A stretch of DNA of 64,000 nt, taken from NCBI RefSeq assembly GCF_026967475.1, contig NZ_CP114058.1, forward strand, positions 4,092,001-4,156,000, written 5' to 3'. Positions 10,754 to 21,095 of this stretch are shown one piece after another (positions within the stretch are counted from its first letter, which is position 1; the number at the start of each line of letters is the position of its first letter). Both the position numbers and the translations under genes were made by a program. Origin of the DNA: Rouxiella chamberiensis. GTDB lineage: Bacteria > Pseudomonadota > Gammaproteobacteria > Enterobacterales > Enterobacteriaceae. The notes under the pieces are model-generated. The model was given only the letters and a program-made list of their open reading frames with translations. It was not told the origin of the DNA and searched no databases.

Positions 10754-11562
10754 TCAGGAAAGCGATTCGCAGTGACCCAGCGGGATGATAAGCGGCGTAT
10801 GGGAGACAGGGCAGTCGATGATGTGACAGCGCAGGCCGAACACCGCTTCGATAAGTTCGGGCGTCACGATATCCGCCGGTGCGCCCTGGGCGAGTATTTT
10901 GCCGTCTTTCATGGCAATCAAATGCCCCGCATAGCGGCAGGCGTGATTGAGGTCGTGGAGCACCACCACCAGCGTGCGGTTATTCTCGCGATTCAGGCGG
11001 CACATCAACTCCATCAGGTCAATCTGATGGGCGATGTCCAGCCAGGTCGTAGGCTCGTCGAGCAGCAACAGCGGCGTCTGCTGGGCTAACACCATCGCAA
11101 TCCATACCCGCTGGCGTTGACCGCCGGAAAGGTTGTCTACCCGCCGATCGGCCAGTTCATGGACGCCGGTGGCGCGCATCGCCTCATCGACCGCCAGCGT
11201 GTCCTGCGCATTCCAGCGGCTAAACAGGTTCTGGTGCGGATAACGGCCACGGGCGACGAGATCCGCCACGGTGATATCGCCCGGTGCCGTTGAACTCTGC
11301 GGCAGCAGGCCAAGCTGTTTGGCGACCTCTTTGGTCGGCACCTCGTTGATCATCTTGCCGTTTAGCCATACTGAACCCGCCTGTGGCTGCATCAGGCGGC
11401 TCAGCGTGCGCAGCAGCGTGGATTTTCCGCAGGCATTCGGGCCGATAATGACCGTGACCTTGCCTTCGGGAATCGAAACCGACAAATCGCGGGCGACGAC
11501 CTTTTTTCGTAGCTCAGGGTCAGGTTGTCTGCCCGTAACGGGGATAAATGTTCAGTGCTCAT
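10754..11562 (-). CDS. fepC: Ferric enterobactin ABC transporter ATPase FepC, frame broken by one missing base
   Basis: Cytoplasmic ATPase of the FepBDGC importer. Walker A GPNACGKST, signature LSGGQRQR, Walker B LLLLDEPTTW and the H-loop VVLHDLNH are all present. Corrected length is 269 residues (E. coli 271). The gene starts at ATG 11562, sharing one base with the fepG stop (TAATG), and begins MSTEHLSPLRADNLTLSYEK. At 11502-11507 six A (minus strand) stand where seven are needed: GAA AAA AGG TCG should read GAA AAA AAG GTC, giving KKVVARDLSVSIPEG. Without correction only an internal TTG start would yield the nucleotide-binding core. Confidence 0.92.
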
Positions 11563-12587
11563 TAGCGGCGAGACTCTCGAATTAGCAGGCCAATCAGATA
11601 GAGGCCGCCGAGACTCACCGTCAGCACCCCCACGGGCAGTTGATAGGGAAGGAATACGCGCTGGGCGATAACGTCGGCGGCCAGCAGCAGCAACGCGCCG
11701 GTCAGGGCGGCAAACAGCAGCGGCTGCTTCTGATTCGGGCAGAGGCGGCGGGAAATCTGCGGGGCCACCAGCGCGATAAACGAAATGGGACCGGCCACGG
11801 CGGTAGCGGCGGCGGTAAGCGACACACCAACCAGCATCAGCAGCAGGCGCGAACGCTCGACCGGCACACCCAGCGCACAGGCGGTATCATCGCCCATCTC
11901 CAGCAGGCGCATTCGGCGGCACAGCGCCTGCGCCAGCAGCACGGCAAAAATAATCACTCCGATGGCGGGCAGGCTTTTCTGCCAGGTAATACCGTTGAGC
12001 GAGCCTGCGCTCCAAAGCCCGGCGGTCAGCGCCGACTCCAGCGAGGCATTGATAATCAGCCAGGTGTTGCCGCCAATCAGCAAGGCGCGAATGGCGATGC
12101 CTACAATGATCAACCGGAAGGTTTCCACGCCTTTTCGCCACGCGAGCCAGTACACCAGCAGACCCGTTATGATCCCGCCTGCCATGGCACCGGCGGTGAT
12201 TTCATTGATGCTGCCGTTGAACAAGACGATGGCGACCAGCACACCGCTGTAAGCGCCGGTGTTAAAGCCTATGACATCGGGGCTGCCGAGCGGATTGCGC
12301 ATCAGCGACTGGAAAATCGCGCCGCTGATGCCGAGCGCCGCGCCCAGAATCAAGGCCATCGCCACGCGTGGCAAACGCCATTGCGTGACGATCACCGCCA
12401 GATTTTTCGGACCTTCCCCGCGCAGCGCATCGATAACCTGATGGGCGGAGAGGGGCAGTGTGCCGTTGCCGAGGGCATAAACTGCCAGTAGCGCACAGCA
12501 GATCAACAGCGCCGCCACGGTCAAAACAGGCCGCGCAAGGCGAAGGTTTTTCTCTGCCGGATGTCGGCGTTCGAGGGCGGAATTCAT
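11562..12587 (-). CDS. fepG: Ferric enterobactin ABC transporter permease FepG
   Basis: FecCD/BtuC-family inner-membrane permease that pairs with FepD. Intact frame of about 341 residues with multiple hydrophobic segments and the family stretches SGAIFQSLMRNPLGSPDVIGFNTGA, GLWSAGSLNGITW and RMRLLEMGDDTACALGV. An ATG at 12593 overlaps the fepD stop (ATGA), but the ATG at 12587 has GGGG 6 bases upstream; either is possible and both indicate coupling to fepD. The reading frame extends far upstream without a stop only because it shadows fepD. It ends one base into fepC. Confidence 0.94.
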   Translation of the reverse strand: MNSALERRHPAEKNLRLARPVLTVAALLICCALLAVYALGNGTLPLSAHQVIDALRGEGPKNLAVIVTQWRLPRVAMALILGAALGISGAIFQSLMRNPLGSPDVIGFNTGAYSGVLVAIVLFNGSINEITAGAMAGGIITGLLVYWLAWRKGVETFRLIIVGIAIRALLIGGNTWLIINASLESALTAGLWSAGSLNGITWQKSLPAIGVIIFAVLLAQALCRRMRLLEMGDDTACALGVPVERSRLLLMLVGVSLTAAATAVAGPISFIALVAPQISRRLCPNQKQPLLFAALTGALLLLAADVIAQRVFLPYQLPVGVLTVSLGGLYLIGLLIRESRR

Positions 12588-12589
12588 GC

Positions 12590-13635
12590 TCATCCCCGGC
12601 TTAATCCGTTGTGATGGCGGACCAGCCAGATTAGCACCGGCGCGCCGATAAAGGCCGTAACCACGGAAACGCGAAGTTCGCCCACCACCAGCATTCGGCC
12701 CAGCAAATCTGCGGCCAGCAGCAGGGAAGGGGTCAGCACCAGCGTCCACGGCAACAGCCAGCGCGGATTGGCGCGCGACAGGCGTTTGGCGATGTGCGGC
12801 ATCATCAGACCGACAAAACCGATCGGCCCGACGGCAGCGGTCGCGCTGCCGCAAAGCAGAGTAATCGCCAGCAAGCCGGTAAGCTGGGTCAGCGCAATGC
12901 GCGTGCCGAGCGCGGTCGCCAACTCGCTGCCCATGGTCAGATTATTCAGGGAACGGCTCATCAACAGGGTCATCAGGCTGGCGACAAGAATCGGCCCGGC
13001 AACGGTGCGGATAACTGCCATGCTGCGGATATCCAGCGTGCCAGCCTGCCAGAAACGTAACTGGTCAAAGGCCTGCGGATTCAGCAGCGAGATGCCGGAA
13101 GACATGCCTTCAAGCACCGCGCCGAGCGCCACGCCCGCGAGGGTCAGGCGGATAGGATTGATTCGCCCGCGACCCAGCGCGCCAATCATCGCCACCAGCA
13201 GGGTTGCGACCATCGCGCCCGCAAAGGCGTACCACAAATAATGTTCGATATCGCTGGCACCAAAAAAGGCAATGCCCAGCACCACAGCAAATCCGGCACC
13301 CGAGTTCACGCCGAGAATACCCGGATCCGCCAGCGGATTGCGGGTCAGAATTTGCATCAGCGCGCCCGATAGGCCGAGAGCCATACCGGCTAAAATGCCG
13401 GCCAGCGTGCGGGGAGTCGCGCATCGAGAATAATCACGCAGTCGGCGCTGCTGCACTGGCCGTTCAGCGCGGGCAAAATCATGCTGGGCGGAATGGACTT
13501 TTCGCCCACCGACAGGCTGAGGGCGACCATCGCCAATAACAGCAGAATAGCCAGCAGCATGCCGGGCCACTGACGCGTGAAGGCGGAAGACGGGGTGGAA
13601 ATGTTGAGCGCACTACTGCGCATGAGCCGAGACAT
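12590..13635 (-). CDS. fepD: Ferric enterobactin ABC transporter permease FepD, frame broken by one missing base
   Basis: FecCD-family permease forming the membrane channel with FepG. The N-terminal frame reads a membrane segment and then SADCVIILDARLP; the rest of the protein (TLAGILAGMALGLSGALMQILTRNPLADPGILGVN and onward) is in the next frame. Four G at 13411-13414 (four C in the coding strand, CTCCCCGCACG) should be five to read RLPRTLAG. Corrected length is 348 residues (E. coli 334). ATG 13635 has TAAGG 5 bases upstream and is preferred over ATG 13623. First gene of fepDGC, divergent from entS with a Fur-like site between. Confidence 0.92.
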
Positions 13636-13673
13636 AGCAGCCTTAGGGTAAGCAGATTATTCAGTAATGTGAA

Positions 13674-13688
13674 TGATATTTATTATCG
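13674..13688. promoter_or_regulatory. Fur-box-like operator between fepD and entS
   Basis: TGATATTTATTATCG matches TGATAATNATTATCA at 13 of 15 positions and lies 39 bp upstream of the fepD ATG and 122 bp before entS. Placement fits joint iron repression of the divergent fepDGC and entS promoters, as known for this promoter pair in E. coli. Confidence 0.65.
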
Positions 13689-13809
13689 TTATCGCTTGGG
13701 TTTGTATATGGTAGCATGACTCTTTGAACTGTTGCAGTCCCCAGGCTGCGGGATCCACCCGTCAGACCCTTTGCTGCTTTCTCTGTTATCGTTGGACCCT
13801 GAATTCGCT

Positions 13810-15092
13810 ATGGAAAAGCCGTCAATTTTACTTAATTTCAGTCTGTTGAAAACCCATCCTGCCTTCCGCTCCGTGTTTTGCGCCCGATTTATCTCCATTC
13901 TGGCGCTGGGACTGCTCGGCATCGCCTTGCCCGTGCAGATTCAATCGCTTACCGGTTCAACCTTGCTGGTCGGTCTTGCCGTAACCCTGGCAGGCAGCGG
14001 CATGTTTATCGGCCTGCTGATGGGGGTGTCATGGCCGACCGCTACGAGCGCCGCCGACTTATCCTGTTTGCCCGATCCACCTGTGGCATCGGTTTCGTCG
14101 GATTGTGCATTAACGCCGCAATGCCCTCGCCGTCGCTTCTGGTGATTTATCTGCTCTCCGTGTGGGATGGTTTCTTCGGCGCGGTAGGCGTTACGGCGCT
14201 TCTGGCCGCGACACCCGCGCTGGTGGGGCGCGAGAACCTGGTACAGGCCGGTGCGCTGAGTATGCTGACCGTGCGTTTTGGCTCCATTCTTTCACCGGCG
14301 GTCGGCGGGCTGATTATCGCCAGCGGCGGCGTGGTGTGGAACTATGGGCTGGCCGCTTTCGGCACCTTGCTGACGCTGCTGCCGTTGCTGCGTTTGCCAA
14401 AGCTCGCGCCTCCGCCGCAGCCGCGCGAACACCCGCTAAAGTCTCTGGCAAGCGGCGTGCGTTTCCTGTTCCAGAATAAAGTGATTGGAATGGTGGCGCT
14501 TATCGGCGCGCTGCTGACGATGGCGAGTGCGGTACGCGTGCTTTATCCGGCGCTTTCGGGGCTTTGGCAGGTCGATGCTTCACGTTTGGGCCTGATGTAC
14601 GCTGCCGTGCCGCTGGGTGCGGCAATCGGCGCCTTTACCAGCGGTCGCGTGGCCAACGTGGCGCGTCCGGGCTGGATGATGCTGACCACCGCCATCGCCG
14701 CATTTGTGGCCATCGGGCTGTTCAGCCTGATGCCGTGGTACGGCACGGCGCTGCTGTGTCTGGTGGTCTTCGGCTATCTGAGCGCCATTAACTCGCTGCT
14801 GCAATACGGGCTGATTCAGCGCCTGACGCCGGATGAATATCTGGGACGAGTCAACGGTCTGTGGACCGCGCAAAACGTGACGGGCGATGCATTGGGTGCG
14901 CTGCTGCTGGGCACACTGGGATCGGTGATGTTGCCGGTAGCCAGTTCGGCGAGCTTCGGCTTTGGTGCGGCGCTTGTCGGACTGGTGCTGGCGTTTTCGC
15001 TGCGTGCGCTACGCGATGTGTCTCATTCGTCAGAGATAAAAGACGGGTCGGAAGCGATGCCCCAACCCGCCAAACCGGTCAACGGCCGCTAA
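13810..15092 (+). CDS. entS: Enterobactin exporter EntS (MFS), frame broken by one missing base
   Basis: Twelve-helix major facilitator that exports enterobactin to the periplasm. The start at ATG 13810 gives [23 protein letters not shown], matching the N-terminus of EntS. The G run at 14022-14026 has five G where six are needed: [10 protein letters not shown] should be [15 protein letters not shown], after which the second frame continues normally ([67 protein letters not shown]). Corrected length is 427 residues (E. coli 416). It is transcribed alone, divergently from fepD and convergently with fepB, whose stop lies 14 bp before the end of entS on the other strand. Confidence 0.92.
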
Positions 15093-16043
15093 ACTGGGTT
15101 TCAAGCTGCGTCAGCACATTGCTGGCGCTGTAGTAATCCAGGCGGAACGTGTCGTTGCCCAAGGCAAACACCTGCTTGTTTTGTACCGCAGGCAGGTGAC
15201 TCAGAAACACATTTCCTTCCAGACGCTGGGTATCGGTTTTATCACCGGCAAACAGCAGCAGCGATTTGCCGTTCAGACCCGCCGCCATATTCTCGCCGGA
15301 AAGCTGGATGATATCTTTACGCACGCCCTGCGACTGGCTGCTGGCGGCATGGGCCGGCGGCTGCGCCAACGTAAAGCCCAGCTGTTGCAGCATTTGTCCC
15401 TGCGGAGAAGCCGGGGTCCACAGGTTGGCGGCTTTGCCATCCGGACGATACACCAGTGCCGACACCGGCTGCGGCGGCAGATGAATGCTGTTCTTCACCG
15501 CCTTTTCGCGGGCATCGAAATCGGCTACGGTTTTGGCCGCTTCGGTTTCCTTGCCGGTCGCTTCGCCCAACTCCTGCGCCAGCGCCTGCCAGCTCTTGTC
15601 ATCATAATTAACCACCATCACCGGCGCGACGGCAGAAAGCTGGTCGTAAACTTTTAGTGCGGAATCGCCACCCGTTGCGGAGACGATAATTAGATCCGGC
15701 GCTTCGCCTGCAATGGCTTCGGCATTGGGTTCACCGACATAGAGACGTTTAACGCCGCGCTGCTTCGCCACGTTGCCCCATTGACGGAAAAACCCCTGGT
15801 CGTCGGCAATGCGGGTATTGGGACTGGTTGCCCCGCTCGCCACCACCGGCGCATGGATGGCCAGCAGGGTGCCGGTCACCGTCACGCTGGTGGAAACAAT
15901 GCGCTGGGGAGGCTGTTTCAGCGTGATCACGCCGTGGGGGTGGTTATCTCTCTCGGCCAACCTTCCGCCGCATGGGCTGTTGTCGTCAAAAGCGTAAAAA
16001 TTCCTAAAATAGCCGCCAGCGGGCGAAATACAGATGTCATCAT
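15079..16043 (-). CDS. fepB: Ferric enterobactin periplasmic binding protein FepB, frame broken by one missing base
   Basis: Periplasmic substrate-binding protein (TroA/FecB fold) that hands ferric enterobactin to FepDG. The start [25 protein letters not shown] is a signal peptide with an AHA-A cleavage site, followed by EGWPREIT. Five G at 15936-15940 (five C in the coding strand) should be six; after correction [19 protein letters not shown] and the rest follow. Corrected length is 321 residues (E. coli 318). ATG 16043 has AAGG 7 bases upstream. The gene diverges from entC. Its 3' end overlaps the 3' end of entS by 14 bp. Confidence 0.92.
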
Positions 16044-16182
16044 TTTCAGACCTTAGTGGTGAATAACTGCCAGATTCGTTGAGTAAAAAGAGAATTCCGG
16101 CTGGACATTTTAGAAGCAGGACAAATCCTCCCTCATTGACACTGTGAAACGCATCACGTACTTTAACGCGATTAAATACAAA

Positions 16183-16197
16183 TGATAATGATTATCA
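16183..16197. promoter_or_regulatory. Fur box between fepB and entC, perfect 7-1-7 match
   Basis: TGATAATGATTATCA is identical to the Fur core consensus TGATAATNATTATCA. A second, poorer copy (TGATGGTTATCATTA) follows at once, so two dimers may overlap. The site is 35 bp before the entC ATG, where a bound repressor would block the promoter of entCEBA and probably of fepB. Confidence 0.88.
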
Positions 16198-16231
16198 TGA
16201 TGGTTATCATTATATACGTAGGAGAAGACAG

Positions 16232-17439
16232 ATGGATACTGTGATGAAAGAGCGCGATCGGGTCGGCGGACAGCACGATAATGAAAGCGCACAGGCTACC
16301 GAGCTTTCCCCAACCTCGGGCTTTTTCTTTACCTCCCCTATCGGAGCCTGAGTACGCAAGGTTGCCTGACCAAAATAACCGAATCGGCCAGGGATGGTGA
16401 TAGGTTAAACGGTGCGTTTCAACAGGCCATAGCTGCCGCATTTTCGGATGCCCGCGCCGCAGGTATTAAGCATCCCGTGCTATGTGGCGCGATCCCTTTC
16501 GATAAACGTCAACCTTCCGCCCTTTTTGTTCCGCTGAAAACCCACTGGTTGGAGCGTGAAGAGGCTATGGCGGCCGCAACCGGTCTGGAAGGAGCGCTGC
16601 CGGACATCGCCAGCAAAACGGAACTGCCGGAGCAGGCAACGTTTATGCAGATGGTCAGCGATGCCGTGCAGGCCATGAACGACGGCAAGCTCGACAAGGC
16701 CGTGTTATCGCGCCTGCTGGAGATAAAAACCCGCAACGCGGTAGAGCCGCAGGCGCTGATGAGCCGCATCGTGGAGCAGAATCCAAACGGTTACCATTTT
16801 CATGTGCCGCTCGAGCAGGGCGCACTGATAGGCGCCAGCCCGGAACTGCTGCTGCGCAAGCAGGGCAACCAGTTCCATTCGAATCCGCTGGCCGGTTCCG
16901 CCCGCCGCGAGAGCAGCCCGGAGAAAGACGCCGAAGTCAGCCGCGTACTGCTGGATTCCGGCAAGGATCTGTATGAGCACCACATTGTCACCGAAGGCAT
17001 GCGCCAGGTGCTGGAAGGCCGCAGCCGCTCGCTGGATATTCCCTCTTCACCCGAGTTGCTGAGCACGCCGACGCTGTGGCATCTCTCCACGCCTATCAAC
17101 GGCGAAGTGCAGGACGCGCAGGAAAACGCGCTGTCGCTGGCCTGCCTGCTGCACCCGACACCTGCGCTTTGCGGCTCGCCGACCACCGTCGCACGCGATT
17201 TGATAGAGCAGCTAGAGCCCTTTGATCGCGGCCTGTTCGGCGGTATCGTCGGCTGGTGTGACGATCGCGGTAACGGCGAATGGGTAGTGACTATCCGCTG
17301 CGGTACGGTGAAGGGCGATCAGGTCCGCCTGTTTGCCGGTGCGGGGATCGTTCCTGACTCCTCTCCCGAGTCTGAATGGCGCGAAACCGGCGTCAAACTG
17401 AATACCATGCTTCGTGCTTTTGGCTTGAACCAGGTTTAA
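16232..17439 (+). CDS. entC: Isochorismate synthase EntC, frame broken by one missing base
   Basis: Converts chorismate to isochorismate, the committed step to 2,3-dihydroxybenzoate. ATG 16232 has GGAG 7 bases upstream. The start frame reads ...[13 protein letters not shown] and then meets TGA; four C at 16335-16338 should be five, giving [15 protein letters not shown] as in EntC. Downstream the chorismate-binding fold is complete: [77 protein letters not shown]. Corrected length is 402 residues. First gene of entCEBA, directly under the Fur box at 16183. Confidence 0.92.
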
Positions 17440-17462
17440 AAAACTATTTAGAGAAGACAACA

Positions 17463-19091
17463 ATGAGTATTGCTTTTACCGCCTGGCCGGAAGATTTTGC
17501 CAAACGCTACCGCGAACGCGGCTACTGGATTGATGAACCGCTGACCGATATCCTGACCCGTCAGGCCAATAACGACAGTCTCGCCATGACTGATGCAACA
17601 GGCAGCCTGAGTTATCGCGAATTGAATCAGCAGTCCGATCGTCTGGCAGGCGCGCTGCGCCGTCGTGGCATTGTGGCAGGCGAGACCGCGCTGGTACAAC
17701 TCGGCAACGTCAACCAGTTCTATGTCGTGTTCTTCGCGTTGCTGAAAATCGGTGTAGTGCCGGTCAATGCGCTGTTCAGCCATCAGCGTACCGAGCTGAA
17801 CGCTTACGCCAGCCAAATCAAACCGGCATTGCTGATTGCCGACCGCGACCATCCGCTGATTGGCAACGACGCCTTCCTGGACGCGTTCCAGAGTCAGCAT
17901 GCTTCCCTGCGTCTCGTGGCGCTGCGCAATGCTATGGGCGAGCAAACTTCTCTGACGGCGCTGATTGCCGAGGAGCAGGACGCCTTTACCGCCTCGCCAA
18001 CCCCTGCCGATCAGGTCGCATTCTTCCAGCTCTCGGGCGGGAGTACCGGTACGCCGAAGCTTATTCCGCGTACTCACAACGATTATTACTACAGCGTGCG
18101 CGTTAGTGTAGAGGTGTGCCGTTTCGATGCCGATACCCGTTATCTGTGTGCGCTGCCGATTGCCCATAACTATCCGATGAGTTCGCCGGGTGCGCTCGGC
18201 GTATTCTATGGCGGCGGACAGATGGTACTTGCCGCCGATCCCAGCGCGCTGGTGTGCTTCCAGTTAATTGAAAAACATCAGATTAACGTGACTGCGCTGG
18301 TACCACCGGCCGTGACGCTTTGGTTGCAGGCGATTGAAGAGTGGGGCAGCAACAAGGCGCTGTCCAGCCTGAAACTGTTGCAGGTTGGCGGTGCCAAACT
18401 TGGCGAAACGCTGGCGGCACGCATTCAGAACGAAATTGGCTGTCAGTTGCAGCAGGTCTTCGGCATGGCGGAAGGTCTGGTCAATTACACCCGACTGGAC
18501 GACAGCGAACAGCATATCCTCACCACGCAGGGTTATCCCATGTCGCCCGACGACGAGCTTTGGGTCGCCGATGAACACGGTAATCCGCTGCCTGCCGGAC
18601 AGGTCGGTCGCCTGATGACTCGCGGCCCCTATACCTTCCGCGGCTATTATCAAAGCCCTGAACACAACGCCGAAGCCTTTGACGAAAATGGCTTCTACTG
18701 CTCGGGCGACCTTATTTCATTGACCGAAGACGGGTATGTGCGCGTCGAAGGCCGTCTGAAGGATCAGATAAATCGCGGCGGCGAGAAAATTGCCGCCGAA
18801 GAAATTGAGAACCTGCTGCTGCGCCATCCCGACATCGTCAATGCCGCGCTGGTTTCCATGCCTGACGAGCTGATGGGCGAAAAAAGCTGTGCGTTTATTA
18901 TCTCGAACGTCGAGCTGAAGTCCGTTGCCCTGCGCCGTCACCTGCGTGAACAGGGGATCGCCGAATTCAAGCTGCCGGACCGCTTCATTCGCGTTGATAC
19001 CCTGCCGCTGACGCCGGTCGGCAAAATTGATAAAAAGCTTTTGCGTCAGTCTTTTGACGCGCAGTCACCTACACAATCCTCTGGAGAATAA
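17463..19091 (+). CDS. entE: 2,3-dihydroxybenzoate-AMP ligase EntE
   Basis: Adenylates 2,3-dihydroxybenzoate and transfers it to the phosphopantetheine arm of the EntB carrier domain. Intact, 542 residues (E. coli 536). Visible: N-terminal family segment [16 protein letters not shown], the P-loop-like [18 protein letters not shown] near residue 192, [27 protein letters not shown], hinge [24 protein letters not shown], and the C-terminal catalytic lysine context TPVGKIDKK. The start at ATG 17463 is 24 bp after entC; an upstream in-frame extension lies inside entC and is discarded. Part of entCEBA. Confidence 0.96.
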   Translation: MSIAFTAWPEDFAKRYRERGYWIDEPLTDILTRQANNDSLAMTDATGSLSYRELNQQSDRLAGALRRRGIVAGETALVQLGNVNQFYVVFFALLKIGVVPVNALFSHQRTELNAYASQIKPALLIADRDHPLIGNDAFLDAFQSQHASLRLVALRNAMGEQTSLTALIAEEQDAFTASPTPADQVAFFQLSGGSTGTPKLIPRTHNDYYYSVRVSVEVCRFDADTRYLCALPIAHNYPMSSPGALGVFYGGGQMVLAADPSALVCFQLIEKHQINVTALVPPAVTLWLQAIEEWGSNKALSSLKLLQVGGAKLGETLAARIQNEIGCQLQQVFGMAEGLVNYTRLDDSEQHILTTQGYPMSPDDELWVADEHGNPLPAGQVGRLMTRGPYTFRGYYQSPEHNAEAFDENGFYCSGDLISLTEDGYVRVEGRLKDQINRGGEKIAAEEIENLLLRHPDIVNAALVSMPDELMGEKSCAFIISNVELKSVALRRHLREQGIAEFKLPDRFIRVDTLPLTPVGKIDKKLLRQSFDAQSPTQSSGE

Positions 19092-19094
19092 ACG

Positions 19095-19964
19095 ATGGCC
19101 ATTCCAAAACTCGAATCCTATGCCTTGCCAACCGTGGCAGAACTGCCAACGAACAAGGTGAAGTGGGAACTGGAACCCTCGCGCGCTGCCCTGTTAATCC
19201 ACGACATGCAGCAGTATTTCCTAAACTTCTGGGGAGAAGACAGCCCGCTGGTCAAGCAGGTGGTCGAGAACATCGCCGCTCTGCGCAGCTACTGCAAGGC
19301 GCAGGGCATTCCGGTGTTTTACACCGCACAGCCGAACAACCAGAGCGATGAAGACCGCGCGCTGCTCAACGACATGTGGGGGCCGGGTTTGAACAAACAT
19401 CCCGAGCAGCAGGCAGTCGTTGCCGCGCTGGCTCCCGATGAAGACGATCAGGTGCTGGTGAAATGGCGTTATAGCGCCTTCCACCGTTCGCCTTTGCAGG
19501 AAATCCTGAAAGAAACGGGGCGCGATCAGCTGATCATCTGTGGTGTCTATGCCCACATTGGTTGCCTGACCACGGCGATTGACGGTTTTATGCGTAACAT
19601 TCAGCCTTTCATGGTGGCCGATGGTCTGGCCGACTTCTCGCGTGACGAGCATCTGATGGCGCTGCGTTACACCGCGGGCCGCTGTGGTCGCGTTGTAATG
19701 ACAGAAGATCTGACCGGATCAACCGGCAAATCAGCGATCGCCAGCAAAGATCAGCTGCGCAGCGAGATCCTGCCTCTACTGGACGAAGACTGCGATGATC
19801 TGGACGATGACGACAACCTGATCGACTACGGCCTTGATTCCGTGCGCATCATGGCGCTTGCGACCCGCTGGCGTAAAATCCGCGAAGACATCGACTTCGT
19901 GGCTCTGGCGAAAACACCAACCATTAATGGCTGGTGGAAACTGCTTTCTGGAGAGAAAGCGTAA
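19095..19964 (+). CDS. entB: Isochorismatase / aryl carrier protein EntB
   Basis: Bifunctional: the N-terminal isochorismatase removes pyruvate from isochorismate to give 2,3-dihydro-2,3-dihydroxybenzoate, and the C-terminal aryl carrier domain holds dihydroxybenzoate for EntF. 289 residues, intact. The isochorismatase part shows LIHDMQQYFLNFW (catalytic Asp), KWRYSAFHRSPL and CGVYAHIGCLTTA. The carrier domain has NLIDYGLDSVRIM, where the Ser near 247 receives phosphopantetheine. The transferase needed for that (EntD) is not in the window. The stop overlaps the entA start by one base (TAATG). Confidence 0.96.
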   Translation: MAIPKLESYALPTVAELPTNKVKWELEPSRAALLIHDMQQYFLNFWGEDSPLVKQVVENIAALRSYCKAQGIPVFYTAQPNNQSDEDRALLNDMWGPGLNKHPEQQAVVAALAPDEDDQVLVKWRYSAFHRSPLQEILKETGRDQLIICGVYAHIGCLTTAIDGFMRNIQPFMVADGLADFSRDEHLMALRYTAGRCGRVVMTEDLTGSTGKSAIASKDQLRSEILPLLDEDCDDLDDDDNLIDYGLDSVRIMALATRWRKIREDIDFVALAKTPTINGWWKLLSGEKA

Positions 19965-20722
19965 TGAGCACGGGTCAGGAGTTTGCACAAAAGCGCGTTT
20001 GGGTAACCGGCGCGGGCCAGGGAATTGGCTACACCACCGCCTTGGCATTTGTTGAAGCAGGGGCCGAGGTGATTGGTTTCGACAAACATTTCGGCGACCA
20101 CGACTATCCGTTTCGTACCGAAGTGCTCGACGTCACCGATGCCAGCGCGGCGCGTGAAGTGTGTCAGCGCCTTTTGGCCGAACACGATTCGCTGGACGTA
20201 CTCGTCAATGGCGCGGGAATTCTGCGCATGGGCGCGACCGACGAGCTGAGTGATGAAGACTGGCAGGCCTGCCTTGCGGTGAATGCAGGCGGCGCGTTCA
20301 ACATGTTCCGCCATACGCTGCCGGTATTTCGTCGCCAGCAGCGCGGTGCTATCGTCAGCATCGCCTCCAACGCCGCGCACGTACCGCGTATGGGTATGTC
20401 GGCCTATTGCGCCTCCAAAGCGGCCTTGCGCAGTCTTTGCATGACCGTTGGCCTTGAGATGGCGCCTTTCGGCGTGCGTTGCAATCTGGTGTCGCCAGGC
20501 TCTACCGACACGCCTATGCAACGTGGAATGTGGACTTCGCCGGAAAGCGAACAAAATACCATTAACGGATTCCCCGACCAGTTTAAATTAGGGATCCCGC
20601 TCGGAAAAATTGGTAAGCCGCAGGACGTAGCCGACGCCGTGTTATTTATGGCCTCCGATCGCGCCGGGCATATTACCATGCAGGACATCGTTATTGACGG
20701 CGGCGCAACGCTCTCTGCCTGA
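19964..20722 (+). CDS. entA: 2,3-dihydro-2,3-dihydroxybenzoate dehydrogenase EntA
   Basis: NAD-dependent short-chain dehydrogenase that makes 2,3-dihydroxybenzoate. 252 residues, intact. The Rossmann motif VTGAGQGIGY is at the N-terminus, NGAGIL in the middle, catalytic Tyr and Lys in SAYCASKAALRS near residues 147-151, and PGSTDTPMQRGMW and IVIDGGATLSA at the end. ATG 19964 overlaps the entB stop; GGAGAG lies about 10 bases upstream. Last gene of entCEBA here: entH, which follows entA in E. coli, is absent and a terminator follows directly. Confidence 0.96.
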   Translation: MSTGQEFAQKRVWVTGAGQGIGYTTALAFVEAGAEVIGFDKHFGDHDYPFRTEVLDVTDASAAREVCQRLLAEHDSLDVLVNGAGILRMGATDELSDEDWQACLAVNAGGAFNMFRHTLPVFRRQQRGAIVSIASNAAHVPRMGMSAYCASKAALRSLCMTVGLEMAPFGVRCNLVSPGSTDTPMQRGMWTSPESEQNTINGFPDQFKLGIPLGKIGKPQDVADAVLFMASDRAGHITMQDIVIDGGATLSA

Positions 20723-20750
20723 TTATCGATATCGTGCCTGACAACAAATC

Positions 20751-20777
20751 AAAACCCGCATTGCGCGGGTTTTTTTA
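20751..20777 (+). terminator. Rho-independent terminator after entA
   Basis: Stem AAAACCCGC / GCGGGTTTT with loop ATTGC and a run of seven T, 30 bp beyond the entA stop. It marks the end of the siderophore locus; base composition becomes AT-rich right after it. Confidence 0.9.
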
Positions 20778-21095
20778 TGCGTCAAATAATACACTTTGCG
20801 TTCGTTTTAAAGGCACAGATTGTCAAAGTTCGACACAATCAGCTTATTCGCTCATTTATCATTGACCCGCTTGATCCAGTAAGAGATAAGCCGTTTCCAT
20901 TACTTTTTTGGTCCAGAAAAGAGAATCTAGAGACTGGAATGAGCATAGGGGAAATGACGCTTTGCATGAATAAAAAGTCAGTTTCATGCGCTCGGCGCAA
21001 AAAAATGCCATTAAAAATTATTTATAATTATCAGGGGTTTGTAGGTTTTTTGATAAGCGTAGTTCAGAAGGGGTTCTTGAAGAATATAAAGCGGT
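20778..21095. other. Gene-free AT-rich interval between entA and the glycosyltransferase
   Basis: About 320 bp without a supported gene. An open frame of 111 codons begins inside the T run of the entA terminator (20777), has no ribosome site and no recognisable product, and runs into the opposite-strand glycosyltransferase; it is not accepted as a gene. Confidence 0.5.
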
